Shown here: piece after piece, positions 42,039 to 49,093 of the stretch
Numbering within the stretch: position 1 is the stretch's first letter
How the letters are laid out: every line of letters starts with the position of its first letter
Assembly: GCF_963662885.1 (NCBI RefSeq)
Contig: NZ_OY760062.1
Coordinates: forward strand, 124,001 to 188,000
Length of the DNA: 64,000 nucleotides
Reading direction: 5' to 3'
Origin: an uncultured Pseudodesulfovibrio sp.
GTDB lineage: Bacteria; Desulfobacterota; Desulfovibrionia; Desulfovibrionales; Desulfovibrionaceae
Program-made: the position numbers and the translations under genes
The notes under the pieces: model-generated
Told to the model about the DNA's origin: nothing
The model's database searches: none
The model's input: only the letters and a program-made list of their open reading frames with translations

Positions 42039-42199
42039 ACTGTCAAAGAACATCTTCCCTGTCCGCCTTTCCCTGCCGTCGATCGCTTGCGCTTTCCGTG
42101 CTCGGTACTTCCGGCGTTCACTCCGCCCCCTCGCTCCCCGTACTCGCTGGCCCTTGGCGCAGGCTGTTCCGGGTCGCTCTGTGGCGTCGTGTTGAATTG

Positions 42200-42250
42200 A
42201 AGATAACCGTTTGGTTAAATTTTTGTCAACAGGAAAAGAACCGAATGGTT
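42200..42250 (-). promoter_or_regulatory. Leftward early promoter pL with two repressor operators
   Basis: On the minus strand TTGACA (42229-42224) and TATCTT (42205-42200) are 18 bases apart. Operator 1, taaccgtttggtta (42204-42217), lies between them. Operator 2, aaccgaatggtt (42239-42250), lies just upstream of the -35. Both share AACC-N4-GGTT with the site at 44357-44372 beside the Cro-like gene. Centre-to-centre distance is 34 bp. This matches OL of lambdoid phages. Confidence 0.82.
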
Positions 42251-42281
42251 AAATAAGTTGCCTGAAGATGTGATATAGCAT

Positions 42282-42310
42282 TTGTGAACCGCTACTTGCA
42301 TAGGTATATC
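42282..42310 (+). promoter_or_regulatory. Rightward promoter of the accessory module
   Basis: TTGTGA (42282-42287), a 17-base spacer and TATATC (42305-42310) precede the 47-residue gene. It is divergent from pL and about 30 bp from operator 2, outside the operator core, so it may be active in the lysogen. Confidence 0.55.
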
Positions 42311-42351
42311 TATGGCTGAGGTGTCCCGCCCATAGACAAGCGGAGACTCAC

Positions 42352-42495
42352 ATGGAAACTCAGTTGGAATTGTATCGTGTCAGCGCGGCGTTGAGAGAAT
42401 TGGCGGAACTCTGTGAGGAAGAGCGGCCAGGACTGGCATTTTTACTAATGCAGCTTGCGGATAGGGTAGGGAGGGCCGCAGGCGTTGTGAAATGA
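42352..42495 (+). CDS. 47-residue phage protein
   Basis: Starts METQLELYRVSAALRELAELC and is helical and Leu/Glu-rich. GGAG lies 8 bases before the ATG. Unknown. It is the first gene after the 42282 promoter and is followed by the membrane-anchored protein gene. Confidence 0.5.
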   Translation: METQLELYRVSAALRELAELCEEERPGLAFLLMQLADRVGRAAGVVK

Positions 42496-42528
42496 TGGAT
42501 TGAGGGTAGTGGGAAGTTGGAGGATGAA

Positions 42529-43083
42529 ATGAGACGTTTCCGTTTATGTGCTGTGGTGCTCCTTATTTCTTTTTGGTCTTTTGTCGGTGGAATGATTGGG
42601 GGTTGGCTCTCCCAAGTGGGGGTTAGTTCGGCAGTAGCAAAAGATGCAACTGAGCTGAAGAACGCAAGCTACAACGCAGTCTTTGCAAATCGTATTTACG
42701 CTACTAAGCTCAGGGTTTATTCTGTAGATATAATTGATGAAAATTTAAATACCGTGGGCACGGTATTTAATAATTCTGTAGGGGGCGCAACACTACAGCT
42801 TGGTGTATGGTCTAAAGACAAGATGGAGCCTATGTTGTCGTTGAGCTCTCAACGCAGCGGGCCAAGTATATCTCTCAAGGATCAAGACTTTGATGATCGC
42901 ATTATTTGCTCAGCGTACGACAGGACACCTCTTTTGAATTTTTATTATAATAATAGCGTACGGCTAGGAATTGGTACAAATTCAGTCATAACTAAGTCGA
43001 CAGGTGATATGCACTATATTAAAGGTAGTGTTTTTGCGTTTGATAAAAATGGGAATGCGTCTGGTTCTTTGCCTCCTAGATAG
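42529..43083 (+). CDS. Membrane-anchored or secreted beta-rich protein, unknown
   Basis: 184 residues: an N-terminal hydrophobic segment (LCAVVLLISFWSFVGGMIGGWL) acts as signal or anchor, and the rest is Asn/Ser/Thr-rich with repeated short strand patterns (YSVDIIDENLNTVGTVFNN; TLQLGVWSKDKMEPMLSLSS). GGAGG precedes the ATG at 42529. The DNA is distinctly AT-richer than its neighbours, a sign of separate transfer. Its stop is 1 base from the nuclease ATG, so the two are coupled. Confidence 0.65.
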   Translation: MRRFRLCAVVLLISFWSFVGGMIGGWLSQVGVSSAVAKDATELKNASYNAVFANRIYATKLRVYSVDIIDENLNTVGTVFNNSVGGATLQLGVWSKDKMEPMLSLSSQRSGPSISLKDQDFDDRIICSAYDRTPLLNFYYNNSVRLGIGTNSVITKSTGDMHYIKGSVFAFDKNGNASGSLPPR

Positions 43084-43084
43084 A

Positions 43085-43549
43085 ATGAACAAAATTTTAT
43101 TAGTATTTTTATTTGTGCTGTATTGTCCAACAGCACTGGCCTGGCACGGAGTTGTCGCCAGCATCGTCGACGGCGACACGGTCACCGTCGTGACTGAAGG
43201 CGGATCAGGCGTCCGCGTCCGGCTGTATGGCATCGACTGCCCGGAGCGGAAGCAGCCAGGCGGCAAGGGGGCGACCGACTACGTCAAGTCGGTGATCGGC
43301 AAGGTGGTTGGTGTCGAAGAGATTGACCGTGACCGTTACGGGCGGTCTGTGTCCATCGTGACGATATCAGACGGTCGAGTGCTCAATCGGATGATTCTTG
43401 AGCAGGGGTGGGCCTGGGTCTATTTGCGGTATTGCCGCTTGCCTGTATGTGGAGAGTGGGAAGAGTTGGAGGCCGAGGCCAGGGAGAAGCGGCTTGGTTT
43501 GTGGCAGGATCACGACCCTGTGCCACCATGGGAGTGGCGCCGGAAGTAG
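43085..43549 (+). CDS. Secreted thermonuclease (staphylococcal nuclease family)
   Basis: An SNase-fold Ca-dependent nuclease with a signal peptide cleaved after ALA (about residue 19). Core motifs: VDGDTV (Asp29, Asp31), RVRLYGIDCPE (Arg46, Asp51, Glu54) and DRDRYGR (Arg87), matching the catalytic Arg/Asp/Glu/Arg set. At 154 residues the core is complete. No Shine-Dalgarno precedes it, so translation likely depends on the upstream gene. Export of a nuclease from the immunity region suggests protection against incoming DNA or phages (inference). Confidence 0.88.
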   Translation: MNKILLVFLFVLYCPTALAWHGVVASIVDGDTVTVVTEGGSGVRVRLYGIDCPERKQPGGKGATDYVKSVIGKVVGVEEIDRDRYGRSVSIVTISDGRVLNRMILEQGWAWVYLRYCRLPVCGEWEELEAEAREKRLGLWQDHDPVPPWEWRRK

Positions 43550-43550
43550 G

Positions 43551-44288
43551 CTACTTCTCCCTCACATCCGACCATGCCCAGACAACCCGGCCGGCAATGG
43601 CCCGGGTAATATCGCCGTCAAAATCCCGGTTCAGCATATGGGTGGTCGGCGGAAATTCCTTTGCGTTGTCCGAGTAGAACGTCAATTCTACGTCACCCTT
43701 CACTTTTCTCGAGCTCACGCGCTTAATAGCACACCCGCCGTCCGGATCGCAGACCAGCCAGGTTTTCCCGGCCGTTTCCGGATTTCGATTTGACCGATCC
43801 ACCAAAAGGATGTCCTCCGGCCAGAAGGTCGGGACCATGGACCTCTCATTCTTCCCGATCTCAACGGCAACTAGGTTGGACGTAAACTGGACGGCCGCCT
43901 GGTTCCTCCACACAAGGATCCACCCGCGTATCGCGTCCTGGGGAATGATCCCCGGCCCCGCGGCCACAACCTCTTCGGCCAGAGGAACGGCAATGTAGTC
44001 CTCGTCAGCTATCTTGATCGCATCCGGCGCGTTCACTGCCTTTGCGTCGATGAAGCAGACTTCTCTGGTGGGATCGTGCTCTTCAGAATCGAAAACAAGA
44101 CGAGCGCCTACGCCGTCAATTATTTTGCCTATAGCCTTGAGGTAGGTTTCTCGGTCTCGGTTGATAATCCGGCTGATCTGAATTGGTGCCACATCGCAAG
44201 CGTCAGCCAGACGAGCGACATTCTTGAACCGCTTGTCTTCCCCTACCAGACCCTTGAGGCCATTAACGAAATCATCGTGAAATCCCAT
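43551..44288 (-). CDS. CI-type prophage repressor, HTH plus S24 protease domain
   Basis: The lysogeny repressor. Residues 23-42 form the helix-turn-helix (NVARLADACDVAPIQISRII). The C-terminal S24 domain has the Ala110-Gly111 cleavage site (VVAAGPG), nucleophile Ser150 (ERSMVPT) and Lys189 (CAIKRV); lambda CI has Ala111-Gly112, Ser149 and Lys192, so SOS/RecA-induced self-cleavage is expected. The ATG at 44288 (245 aa) is chosen; ATG 44315 is possible. Neither has a strong ribosome binding site. Confidence 0.92.
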   Translation of the reverse strand: MGFHDDFVNGLKGLVGEDKRFKNVARLADACDVAPIQISRIINRDRETYLKAIGKIIDGVGARLVFDSEEHDPTREVCFIDAKAVNAPDAIKIADEDYIAVPLAEEVVAAGPGIIPQDAIRGWILVWRNQAAVQFTSNLVAVEIGKNERSMVPTFWPEDILLVDRSNRNPETAGKTWLVCDPDGGCAIKRVSSRKVKGDVELTFYSDNAKEFPPTTHMLNRDFDGDITRAIAGRVVWAWSDVREK

Positions 44289-44346
44289 GATTACCGCCAA
44301 TATCAAAGTTTTCATATGCAGTCTGTAACCACTTGACGAATCCAGA

Positions 44347-44375
44347 TTGACTTAAATTAACCATTCGGTTAATCT
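44347..44375 (+). promoter_or_regulatory. Rightward early promoter pR with operator
   Basis: TTGACT (44347-44352), a 17-base spacer holding the operator ttaaccattcggttaa (44357-44372), then TAATCT (44370-44375). The operator has the same core as the two sites at pL (site 2 is its exact complement over AACC-ATTC-GGTT). The predicted start is near 44382, the A of the Cro-like ATG. A half-site aacc also occurs near 44327. Confidence 0.78.
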
Positions 44376-44381
44376 TTGGCC

Positions 44382-44597
44382 ATGAATATCAAAAAAGACC
44401 TCATTCAGTTTTTCGAAGAAACAGGGTGGAGTAAGCAAAAGCTGGCCGACGAATCCGGTGTCTCCTACATGACCATCAGACGCATCGTCGGGGAAGATGG
44501 CACCCGCCAAGAGGGATGTAGGAGTTTCCAGGTTTATGAGAGACTCCATCCTTTCCTCTACGGCGACAAATACCCAGGCCCCAAGAAGGCCGCATGA
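44382..44597 (+). CDS. Cro-like regulator
   Basis: 71 residues with a helix-turn-helix (KQKLADESGVSYMTIRRIVG, about 20-39), divergent from the repressor and downstream of the shared operator: the lambda Cro position. The ATG at 44382 coincides with the predicted pR start, and no Shine-Dalgarno is present (ctttggcc precedes it), so the message may be leaderless. Confidence 0.82.
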   Translation: MNIKKDLIQFFEETGWSKQKLADESGVSYMTIRRIVGEDGTRQEGCRSFQVYERLHPFLYGDKYPGPKKAA

Positions 44598-44938
44598 ACG
44601 GACACATCATCAAGACCGAAGAAGACATGAATCGAGACGAGCGAATCCGCGCATCCGTGGACCACATCCTGGCAGCGCTCGACGGTATACCTATAGCGGA
44701 GGCCTCATTGGTCCTGGATGTGGCTCGGAATGAGGTCCATCTGGCCCAGAAAAGCACCACATTGGAGACCGTTTTCCACGCCGACCGGGATGCCCTTGAC
44801 GAATACACCATAACCCCTGTTGTCGGTCGCCTGACCAAGACGCAATGGACCATGCTGATCATCGCAGCGGGTGCCTCAATCGTGACAGTGCTCGCGACCA
44901 TAGCGGGGCTGGTTCTCCGGTATTGGCATGCCGGGTAA
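44594..44938 (+). CDS. Tail-anchored phage protein, 114 aa
   Basis: The ATG overlaps the Cro-like stop by 4 bases. The first 80 residues are soluble and acidic; the C-terminus is a transmembrane helix (WTMLIIAAGASIVTVLATIAGLVL). Not recognised. Its end overlaps a minus-strand gene by 80 bases. Confidence 0.6.
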   Translation: MNGHIIKTEEDMNRDERIRASVDHILAALDGIPIAEASLVLDVARNEVHLAQKSTTLETVFHADRDALDEYTITPVVGRLTKTQWTMLIIAAGASIVTVLATIAGLVLRYWHAG

Positions 44939-45335
44939 TCGTCAGGTCGAAAATCCAATGGTCGGAAGGTCTCCTGTGCAACTCCACTGTGGTGGATCTC
45001 TCTATTCCCCCATCAAGGTCGAAAACCTTGAGAGAGAATGTTTTGGTTCCCAGCGGCGGGGCGGATTCGCAAAGGTTGAGGCTTTGCTTGGCCTCGCTGT
45101 CTTTTCGCCGCAGAAGGCAACCTATGCCTCGGGCCGTCCCCAGCTGCACCGGGTAGTCCAATCTGTTCACGACGGTAAGGCCCAGGACAACCCCTTCAGC
45201 GTCTCCCATGGGGGAGTTGCTTTTGATGTGCACGGAAGGCTTGCGCTTCATGATTTCAATCCTTGCCAAGGTTACGGTGGCCCCTGCCGTAAGCAGAACG
45301 CCAACGGCAGAGATGATGCCCAAAAACATTTCCAT
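44859..45335 (-). CDS. Membrane protein encoded against the rightward operon
   Basis: 158 residues: an N-terminal transmembrane helix (FLGIISAVGVLLTAGATVTLA) and a beta-rich domain (GVVLGLTVVNRLDYPVQLG; KTFSLKVFDLDGGIERSTTVEL), possibly Ig-like. GGAGG lies 5 bases before the ATG at 45335. The reversed orientation inside the early operon suggests separate lysogenic expression. Function unknown. Confidence 0.6.
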   Translation of the reverse strand: MEMFLGIISAVGVLLTAGATVTLARIEIMKRKPSVHIKSNSPMGDAEGVVLGLTVVNRLDYPVQLGTARGIGCLLRRKDSEAKQSLNLCESAPPLGTKTFSLKVFDLDGGIERSTTVELHRRPSDHWIFDLTITRHANTGEPAPLWSRALSRLRHPLR

Positions 45336-45416
45336 TTCTTCCTCCGTCTGGATTCGGTTGCTGGTTGTGGTGACTGCCAACCGGATACCAGACGGGGGAT
45401 TTCAGGGCAACAAGCC

Positions 45417-45686
45417 TCACGTAGGCAACGCTCCCCTGAACTGAATCAGTGTTCCTTTCCTCGCGCCGTCCTCTGTCGGGGTGTTTTCAGGCATGGCTCT
45501 CTTCCCCAGGATGAAGCTGATCGCCTGGGCCGCCACTTCGTTGTAGGCCACCATAGGGTCCACGTCCGGCGCAAGCTTCACCCTGTAGAACCCCGGCTTG
45601 CTTGTGCCTGTCTCGGTCATGACCGCCGTGGCCAACACCGATCCGTCCTTCTGCCGCTTAAAATGGATATTCAATTTTGCGTCCAT
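45417..45686 (-). CDS. Phage protein, 89 aa, unknown
   Basis: Starts MDAKLNIHFKRQKDGSVLATAVMTE and is strand-rich, then helical (VAYNEVAAQAISFILGKRA). Shine-Dalgarno is weak (GGGA). It shares orientation with the 158-aa gene and is divergent from the CII-like gene 60 bases away. Not recognised. Confidence 0.55.
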   Translation of the reverse strand: MDAKLNIHFKRQKDGSVLATAVMTETGTSKPGFYRVKLAPDVDPMVAYNEVAAQAISFILGKRAMPENTPTEDGARKGTLIQFRGALPT

Positions 45687-45746
45687 AATCCCAGAGAACG
45701 CCGTTTCCGCACCCCAAACAACTATTTCAGCGGAGGAAAACGCTAA

Positions 45747-46181
45747 ATGGCTATAACCCTCACCGAAATCATCCGCGATGCCGTTTTCAATTCCGGCGTC
45801 CCGGCCAAGGCCGTGGCCCACGAATTGGGCAAAGCTTATTCGACGCTTTTGCGCGAACTGAACCCGGACGACGAGTCCTGCAAGCTCGGAGCGGACCACA
45901 TAGGCCCCATCATGAAAGCCTGTGGCGATGCGTCACCGGTCCGGCATCTGGCCGCGCTCATGGGCTACACACTGTGCCCCCTCAAGGGTGTGGAGCCGGA
46001 CAAGCCGACCCTGGCCGAAGAGCTGAACGACGATCTCCAGGCCGTGGCCGCCTACCACAAGGCGATGCTCGAAGGGGAGATGAGCGTGGAGCGCGTGATG
46101 CAGCTCCTGGAGCAGGCCAAGGCCGAGCTGGAAGAGAATTTCGTGATCTATCGTCGCGAGCGGTTCCGCAAGGCCGGCTGA
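45747..46181 (+). CDS. CII-type regulatory protein (CP76 family)
   Basis: 144 residues with the CP76/CII pattern: FNSGVPAKAVAHELGKAYSTLLRELNPDDESCKLGADHIGPIMKACGDASPVRHLAALMGY. Such proteins bind DNA and activate or modulate lysogenic promoters. The C-terminal 50 residues are a helical, possibly tetramerising region. GGAGG is 10 bases before the ATG. Confidence 0.78.
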   Translation: MAITLTEIIRDAVFNSGVPAKAVAHELGKAYSTLLRELNPDDESCKLGADHIGPIMKACGDASPVRHLAALMGYTLCPLKGVEPDKPTLAEELNDDLQAVAAYHKAMLEGEMSVERVMQLLEQAKAELEENFVIYRRERFRKAG

Positions 46182-46192
46182 TCGAGGGAATC

Positions 46193-46429
46193 ATGACCAG
46201 GGACGCGCACGGACTCGAGATACCGCCCAGAACGCGGTGGAAGCAGCTTTACGAAGCGCTGCTCAACGAGTCCCTGCGCATCAGGCGAGATTTGGAACAG
46301 GCCCGGGAAGAACTCCAACAGGCCAACGCGAGGATAACGCTCATGACCACGCAGATGCAGATGCTCAGGAACCAGAATAAGGCACTCCGGGCCGGGCAGG
46401 CCCCGCTGCCGTTGGAGGAGGTGGCGTAG
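46193..46429 (+). CDS. Coiled-coil phage protein, 78 aa
   Basis: Starts MTRDAHGLEIPPRTRWKQLYEALL; residues 25-65 form a coiled coil (EQAREELQQANARITLMTTQMQMLRNQNK). GGGA precedes the ATG. The stop codon is 1 base before the replication gene ATG. Unknown role, possibly a partner of the replication protein. Confidence 0.6.
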   Translation: MTRDAHGLEIPPRTRWKQLYEALLNESLRIRRDLEQAREELQQANARITLMTTQMQMLRNQNKALRAGQAPLPLEEVA

Positions 46430-46430
46430 C

Positions 46431-47300
46431 ATGAAGTGGTTCAAGCACATGACGGCGTCTCACGACGACGAGAAATTGGCTCTCCTGCAAGCTGAGTTCG
46501 GCTTGGAAGGATACGGCTTCTACTGGCTCACTTTGGAGATCATCGCCAAGCAAATGGAACCAGGTTCAGACAAGACTTTTGTCGAATATCCGATCGCGAT
46601 TTGGCGGAAATTCTACGGGTTTTCGCCCAAAAAACTGCGAAAATTCGCTGAATTTTGCTCGGAATTTGAAATTTTTTCAGTGGAATTTTCCGAAAAGTCG
46701 ATGTCGATGAATTGCCCTAACTTACTTAAATATCGTGATGAATGGTCAAAGAAGGTGTCCAAAAACTCCGGAGTTACTCCGGAGCCACTCCGGAGCCTTC
46801 TTACAGATACAGATACAGAGAAAGAAGAAGAAAAGAGAGAGAGAGAGGGCGCGTGCGCGCGCGTTGATCCCCAGACTGACGACGAACCCCGAGCCAGCGA
46901 ATCGGAGCCACAGAAAAAACAGGGCCCCAAGAAGGCCCCTTACCCGAGCAAGGGTAGACCTTCCCATCGCGTCTTCAAGGCGTGTCTGGGCGTCTACACC
47001 TGCGGGCCGGTGAACGAAGACGAGGCGTGGTGCGCCTGGTGCGACATGGAAGACCGCGGCATGCTTGTTGAGGACATCCCCATCGTCCGTGACCGGATAA
47101 TCGAACTCTCGCAAACCGACGACCAGTGGAAAGACGGGTTCGCCCCAAGCTTCACCAAATTCATCAGGACGAGGGCCTGGAGGAACAAGCCGTTCAAACG
47201 CCCCGAGCCTAATCAAACGAGGACGGGCGGCTACTCCCTGCGTGGGCAGGCCGTGCGCGAACACAACGACCGCGTTTTCAGAGAACTCATGGAGGAGTGA
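46431..47300 (+). CDS. Phage replication initiation protein, DUF4373-like
   Basis: The first 110 residues (MKWFKHMTASHDDEKLALLQAEFGLEGYGFYWLTLEIIAKQM) match the winged-helix domain of phage replication proteins (DUF4373, Lin1244-like). A charged linker (about 115-170) follows, encoded by a repeat-rich stretch, then a helical C-terminal domain. Position after the regulators and before a second replication gene parallels lambda O. Three 11-bp iterons sit within the gene. 289 aa. Confidence 0.8.
   Translation: MKWFKHMTASHDDEKLALLQAEFGLEGYGFYWLTLEIIAKQMEPGSDKTFVEYPIAIWRKFYGFSPKKLRKFAEFCSEFEIFSVEFSEKSMSMNCPNLLKYRDEWSKKVSKNSGVTPEPLRSLLTDTDTEKEEEKREREGACARVDPQTDDEPRASESEPQKKQGPKKAPYPSKGRPSHRVFKACLGVYTCGPVNEDEAWCAWCDMEDRGMLVEDIPIVRDRIIELSQTDDQWKDGFAPSFTKFIRTRAWRNKPFKRPEPNQTRTGGYSLRGQAVREHNDRVFRELMEE
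46765..46795 (+). repeat. Iteron-like repeats, candidate phage replication origin
   Basis: ACTCCGGAG occurs three times, at 46765, 46776 and 46787, exactly 11 bp apart, with the palindrome CTCCGGAG in each. An AT-rich stretch (46610-46740) lies before them and a purine run (46815-46850) after. The lambda origin likewise has iterons plus an AT-rich element inside the initiator gene. Confidence 0.62.
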
Positions 47301-47305
47301 CCGGT

Positions 47306-47914
47306 ATGGATTGGGACAACGAACAGGAGCGGGCCCGCTTCCTCACTGCGTTCAGGGCTCTGGCCGAGCTGCACAACCGGGACGCCTCCAAGGCGCTGAC
47401 CAGGCTCTACCACTCGACCATGGCGGAGCACGACATCGGATCCGTGCTCAAGGCTTTTCGGCAGGCGGCCACCAAGCTCAGATTTTTCCCGAAGCCGGTG
47501 GAGCTGCTGGAATTCATCGAGGGCAGCCAGGAAGACGCCAAGGTGGAAGCGGCCCTTGAGGCAGATGCCGTGCTTCTCGCGATCCGGCGGTATGGCGTTT
47601 ACGCCAACGTCCGCTTCCTGAACCCGGTGACCAACGCCGTAGTCCGTCAGGGATTCGGCGGGTGGCTGAACGTGTGCCGTACCAGGGACGAGGACGTAAA
47701 ATGGTTCATCCGCGATTTCGTCGAGCGCTACACGCAGTTCAAGGCGGCCGGAGTCGAGAGCACGAAGGAGATGCGAGGCATCGGAACCGGGGCTCGCATC
47801 GAACTCATCGGCGACCAGAAGTACCTGGCCCTGGAAGGCAACCACGAAGGGCAGCAAACCGTGGCTGGCATCGTCGACAGTTTGAACGACAAGAAGAAAT
47901 TGTCTGCCGCCTAG
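47306..47914 (+). CDS. Phage replication-associated protein (DUF6475-like)
   Basis: 202 residues starting MDWDNEQERARFLTAFRALAELHNRDASKALTRLYHSTMAEHDIGSVLKAF. The helical N-terminal region resembles proteins encoded after phage initiators, possibly helicase loaders (lambda P position), but the family call is by memory. GGAG supports the ATG at 47306; the GTG at 47297 is less likely. Confidence 0.65.
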   Translation: MDWDNEQERARFLTAFRALAELHNRDASKALTRLYHSTMAEHDIGSVLKAFRQAATKLRFFPKPVELLEFIEGSQEDAKVEAALEADAVLLAIRRYGVYANVRFLNPVTNAVVRQGFGGWLNVCRTRDEDVKWFIRDFVERYTQFKAAGVESTKEMRGIGTGARIELIGDQKYLALEGNHEGQQTVAGIVDSLNDKKKLSAA

Positions 47915-47967
47915 CCTGTTGAGCAATGCTGAAAACCCGACCAATACGCGAAAAAGGAGACGAGAAC

Positions 47968-48168
47968 GTGAGCAGATACGGAATTTTCACGGCCCGCTGC
48001 GGCAAGCCCCGCAAGCTGGCCCGACTCATCAAAGCGGCCGCGCTCGAGATCAAGGTGCACAACGCGCAACTGCACGTCCCCATGGACTACCGCAAGATCA
48101 AAGGCCCGTACCTGGATAACGGCCAGGTGTGCATCGACTACGAGTACGAGCCTATGGAGCGCGACTAG
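47968..48168 (+). CDS. Small basic phage protein, 66 aa
   Basis: Starts (GTG) MSRYGIFTARCGKPRKLARLIKAAALEI and ends CIDYEYEPMERD. AAGGAG lies 8 bases before the GTG; the frame upstream lacks a binding site. Unknown. Confidence 0.6.
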   Translation: MSRYGIFTARCGKPRKLARLIKAAALEIKVHNAQLHVPMDYRKIKGPYLDNGQVCIDYEYEPMERD

Positions 48169-48363
48169 ATGGCCAAGCCCTGCGACACGAAAGAATACCG
48201 CGACAAGCTGCCCTGCCTGGCCCCCGGCGATGACCTGTGCTTCGGCCGGGTGTGCTGGGAGCGCAAGCGTGGGGCTGCCCCCGGCAAGATCCGGTACATG
48301 GGCGAGTGCCCCTGGATCGAGCATGTCCGCGACTACTGGCGCAGAAAGGGGTTTGGCAAGTAG
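48169..48363 (+). CDS. Cys-containing phage protein, 64 aa
   Basis: MAKPCDTKEYRDKLPCLAPGDD then CFGRVCWERKRGAAPGK and GECPWIEHVRDYWRRKG: five cysteines that could bind a metal. It abuts the previous stop. Unknown. Confidence 0.6.
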   Translation: MAKPCDTKEYRDKLPCLAPGDDLCFGRVCWERKRGAAPGKIRYMGECPWIEHVRDYWRRKGFGK

Positions 48364-48450
48364 CCGCATTGGGCTGGATTTGCCGTCTCAATTTTTACAG
48401 GAATGATTTTCGACAAAAAAACGCATCACCGTAGCCCGGGAGTCTAGAAA

Positions 48451-48855
48451 ATGTCTCAAAATGGAAATTTGCCAATAACAGTCAAGCTGCCGTTCCCGCC
48501 GAGCACCAACCAGTATTACCGGTCAATCCGCATGGGCAAGGGCGTTCGCACGCTCATCAGCGAAAGAGGCCGGGCGTATCGTGACCAGGTCGTGGGCGAG
48601 TGCTGTGTGGCCCACCTGACCGGCGCGCTCCTGGGTGGAAGGCTGGCCGTAAAGGTCACGCTGTGCCCGCCGGACCGGCGCAAGCGTGACCTGGACAATT
48701 TCAACAAGGGGCTGCTCGATGCGCTCACGCATGCCGGGCTTTGGGGCGACGACTCCCAGATTGACGATCTGCGGGTGGTGCGCGGGACCGTGACCAAGGG
48801 CGGGCATGTTCTGGTTGAGGTTCGGGAGCTCGAAGTGCTGCGGATGGCGGGGTAG
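48451..48855 (+). CDS. rusA: Holliday junction resolvase RusA
   Basis: RusA-type endodeoxyribonuclease resolving four-way junctions in phage DNA. The 134-residue protein begins with the family pattern LPFPPSTNQYYRS and has the acidic metal-binding residues in PPDRRKRDLDNFNKGLLDAL and GDDSQIDDL. Length is normal (about 120-135). Confidence 0.92.
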   Translation: MSQNGNLPITVKLPFPPSTNQYYRSIRMGKGVRTLISERGRAYRDQVVGECCVAHLTGALLGGRLAVKVTLCPPDRRKRDLDNFNKGLLDALTHAGLWGDDSQIDDLRVVRGTVTKGGHVLVEVRELEVLRMAG

Positions 48856-48859
48856 GGCG

Positions 48860-49093
48860 ATGCAAAACATCACCATGCAGCGGATCCAGGCCAGGCTTGA
48901 GCATGCCCGGCGAGAACATCCCGAGTTCACCCCGCAAGGAGGCGGGCTTTTCGAGGCCCTGTCAACTATTGCCGAAGAGTTCGGCGAGGCTGCTGCGGCG
49001 GCCAACGACGGCGAGGGCGTGGCCCGGGTTAATGACGAACTGCTCGACCTCATCGCCACCGGGGTTCGCGCCCTGCAGGAGGAGTACAAGTGA
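48860..49093 (+). CDS. MazG-like NTP pyrophosphohydrolase, small
   Basis: 77 residues in which AEEFGEAAAAANDGEGVARVNDELLDLIATGVRAL resembles the all-alpha NTP-PPase metal site (ExxE...ExxD). Such enzymes clean nucleotide pools. The match is short and based on spacing of acidic residues. Its stop overlaps the GTG of the next gene. Confidence 0.55.
   Translation: MQNITMQRIQARLEHARREHPEFTPQGGGLFEALSTIAEEFGEAAAAANDGEGVARVNDELLDLIATGVRALQEEYK

Larger units (their letters stand above)
41670..42193 (-). other. Leftward leader region without a clear minus-strand gene
   Basis: About 520 bases separate the pL start (near 42193) and the first likely leftward gene (41669). The region contains the long inverted repeat, a hairpin-forming GC-rich segment (gcggcg/cgccgc near 41973-42005), a possible 32-codon leader frame starting at 42053, and the plus-strand frame at 41794-41958. 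It may carry an antitermination or regulatory RNA signal. Confidence 0.5.

Noticed and set aside
43540..43560. Dyad gaagtag-g-ctacttc at the junction of nuclease and repressor genes considered as a terminator
   Set aside because: The single-base loop cannot form a stable hairpin and no U tract follows.
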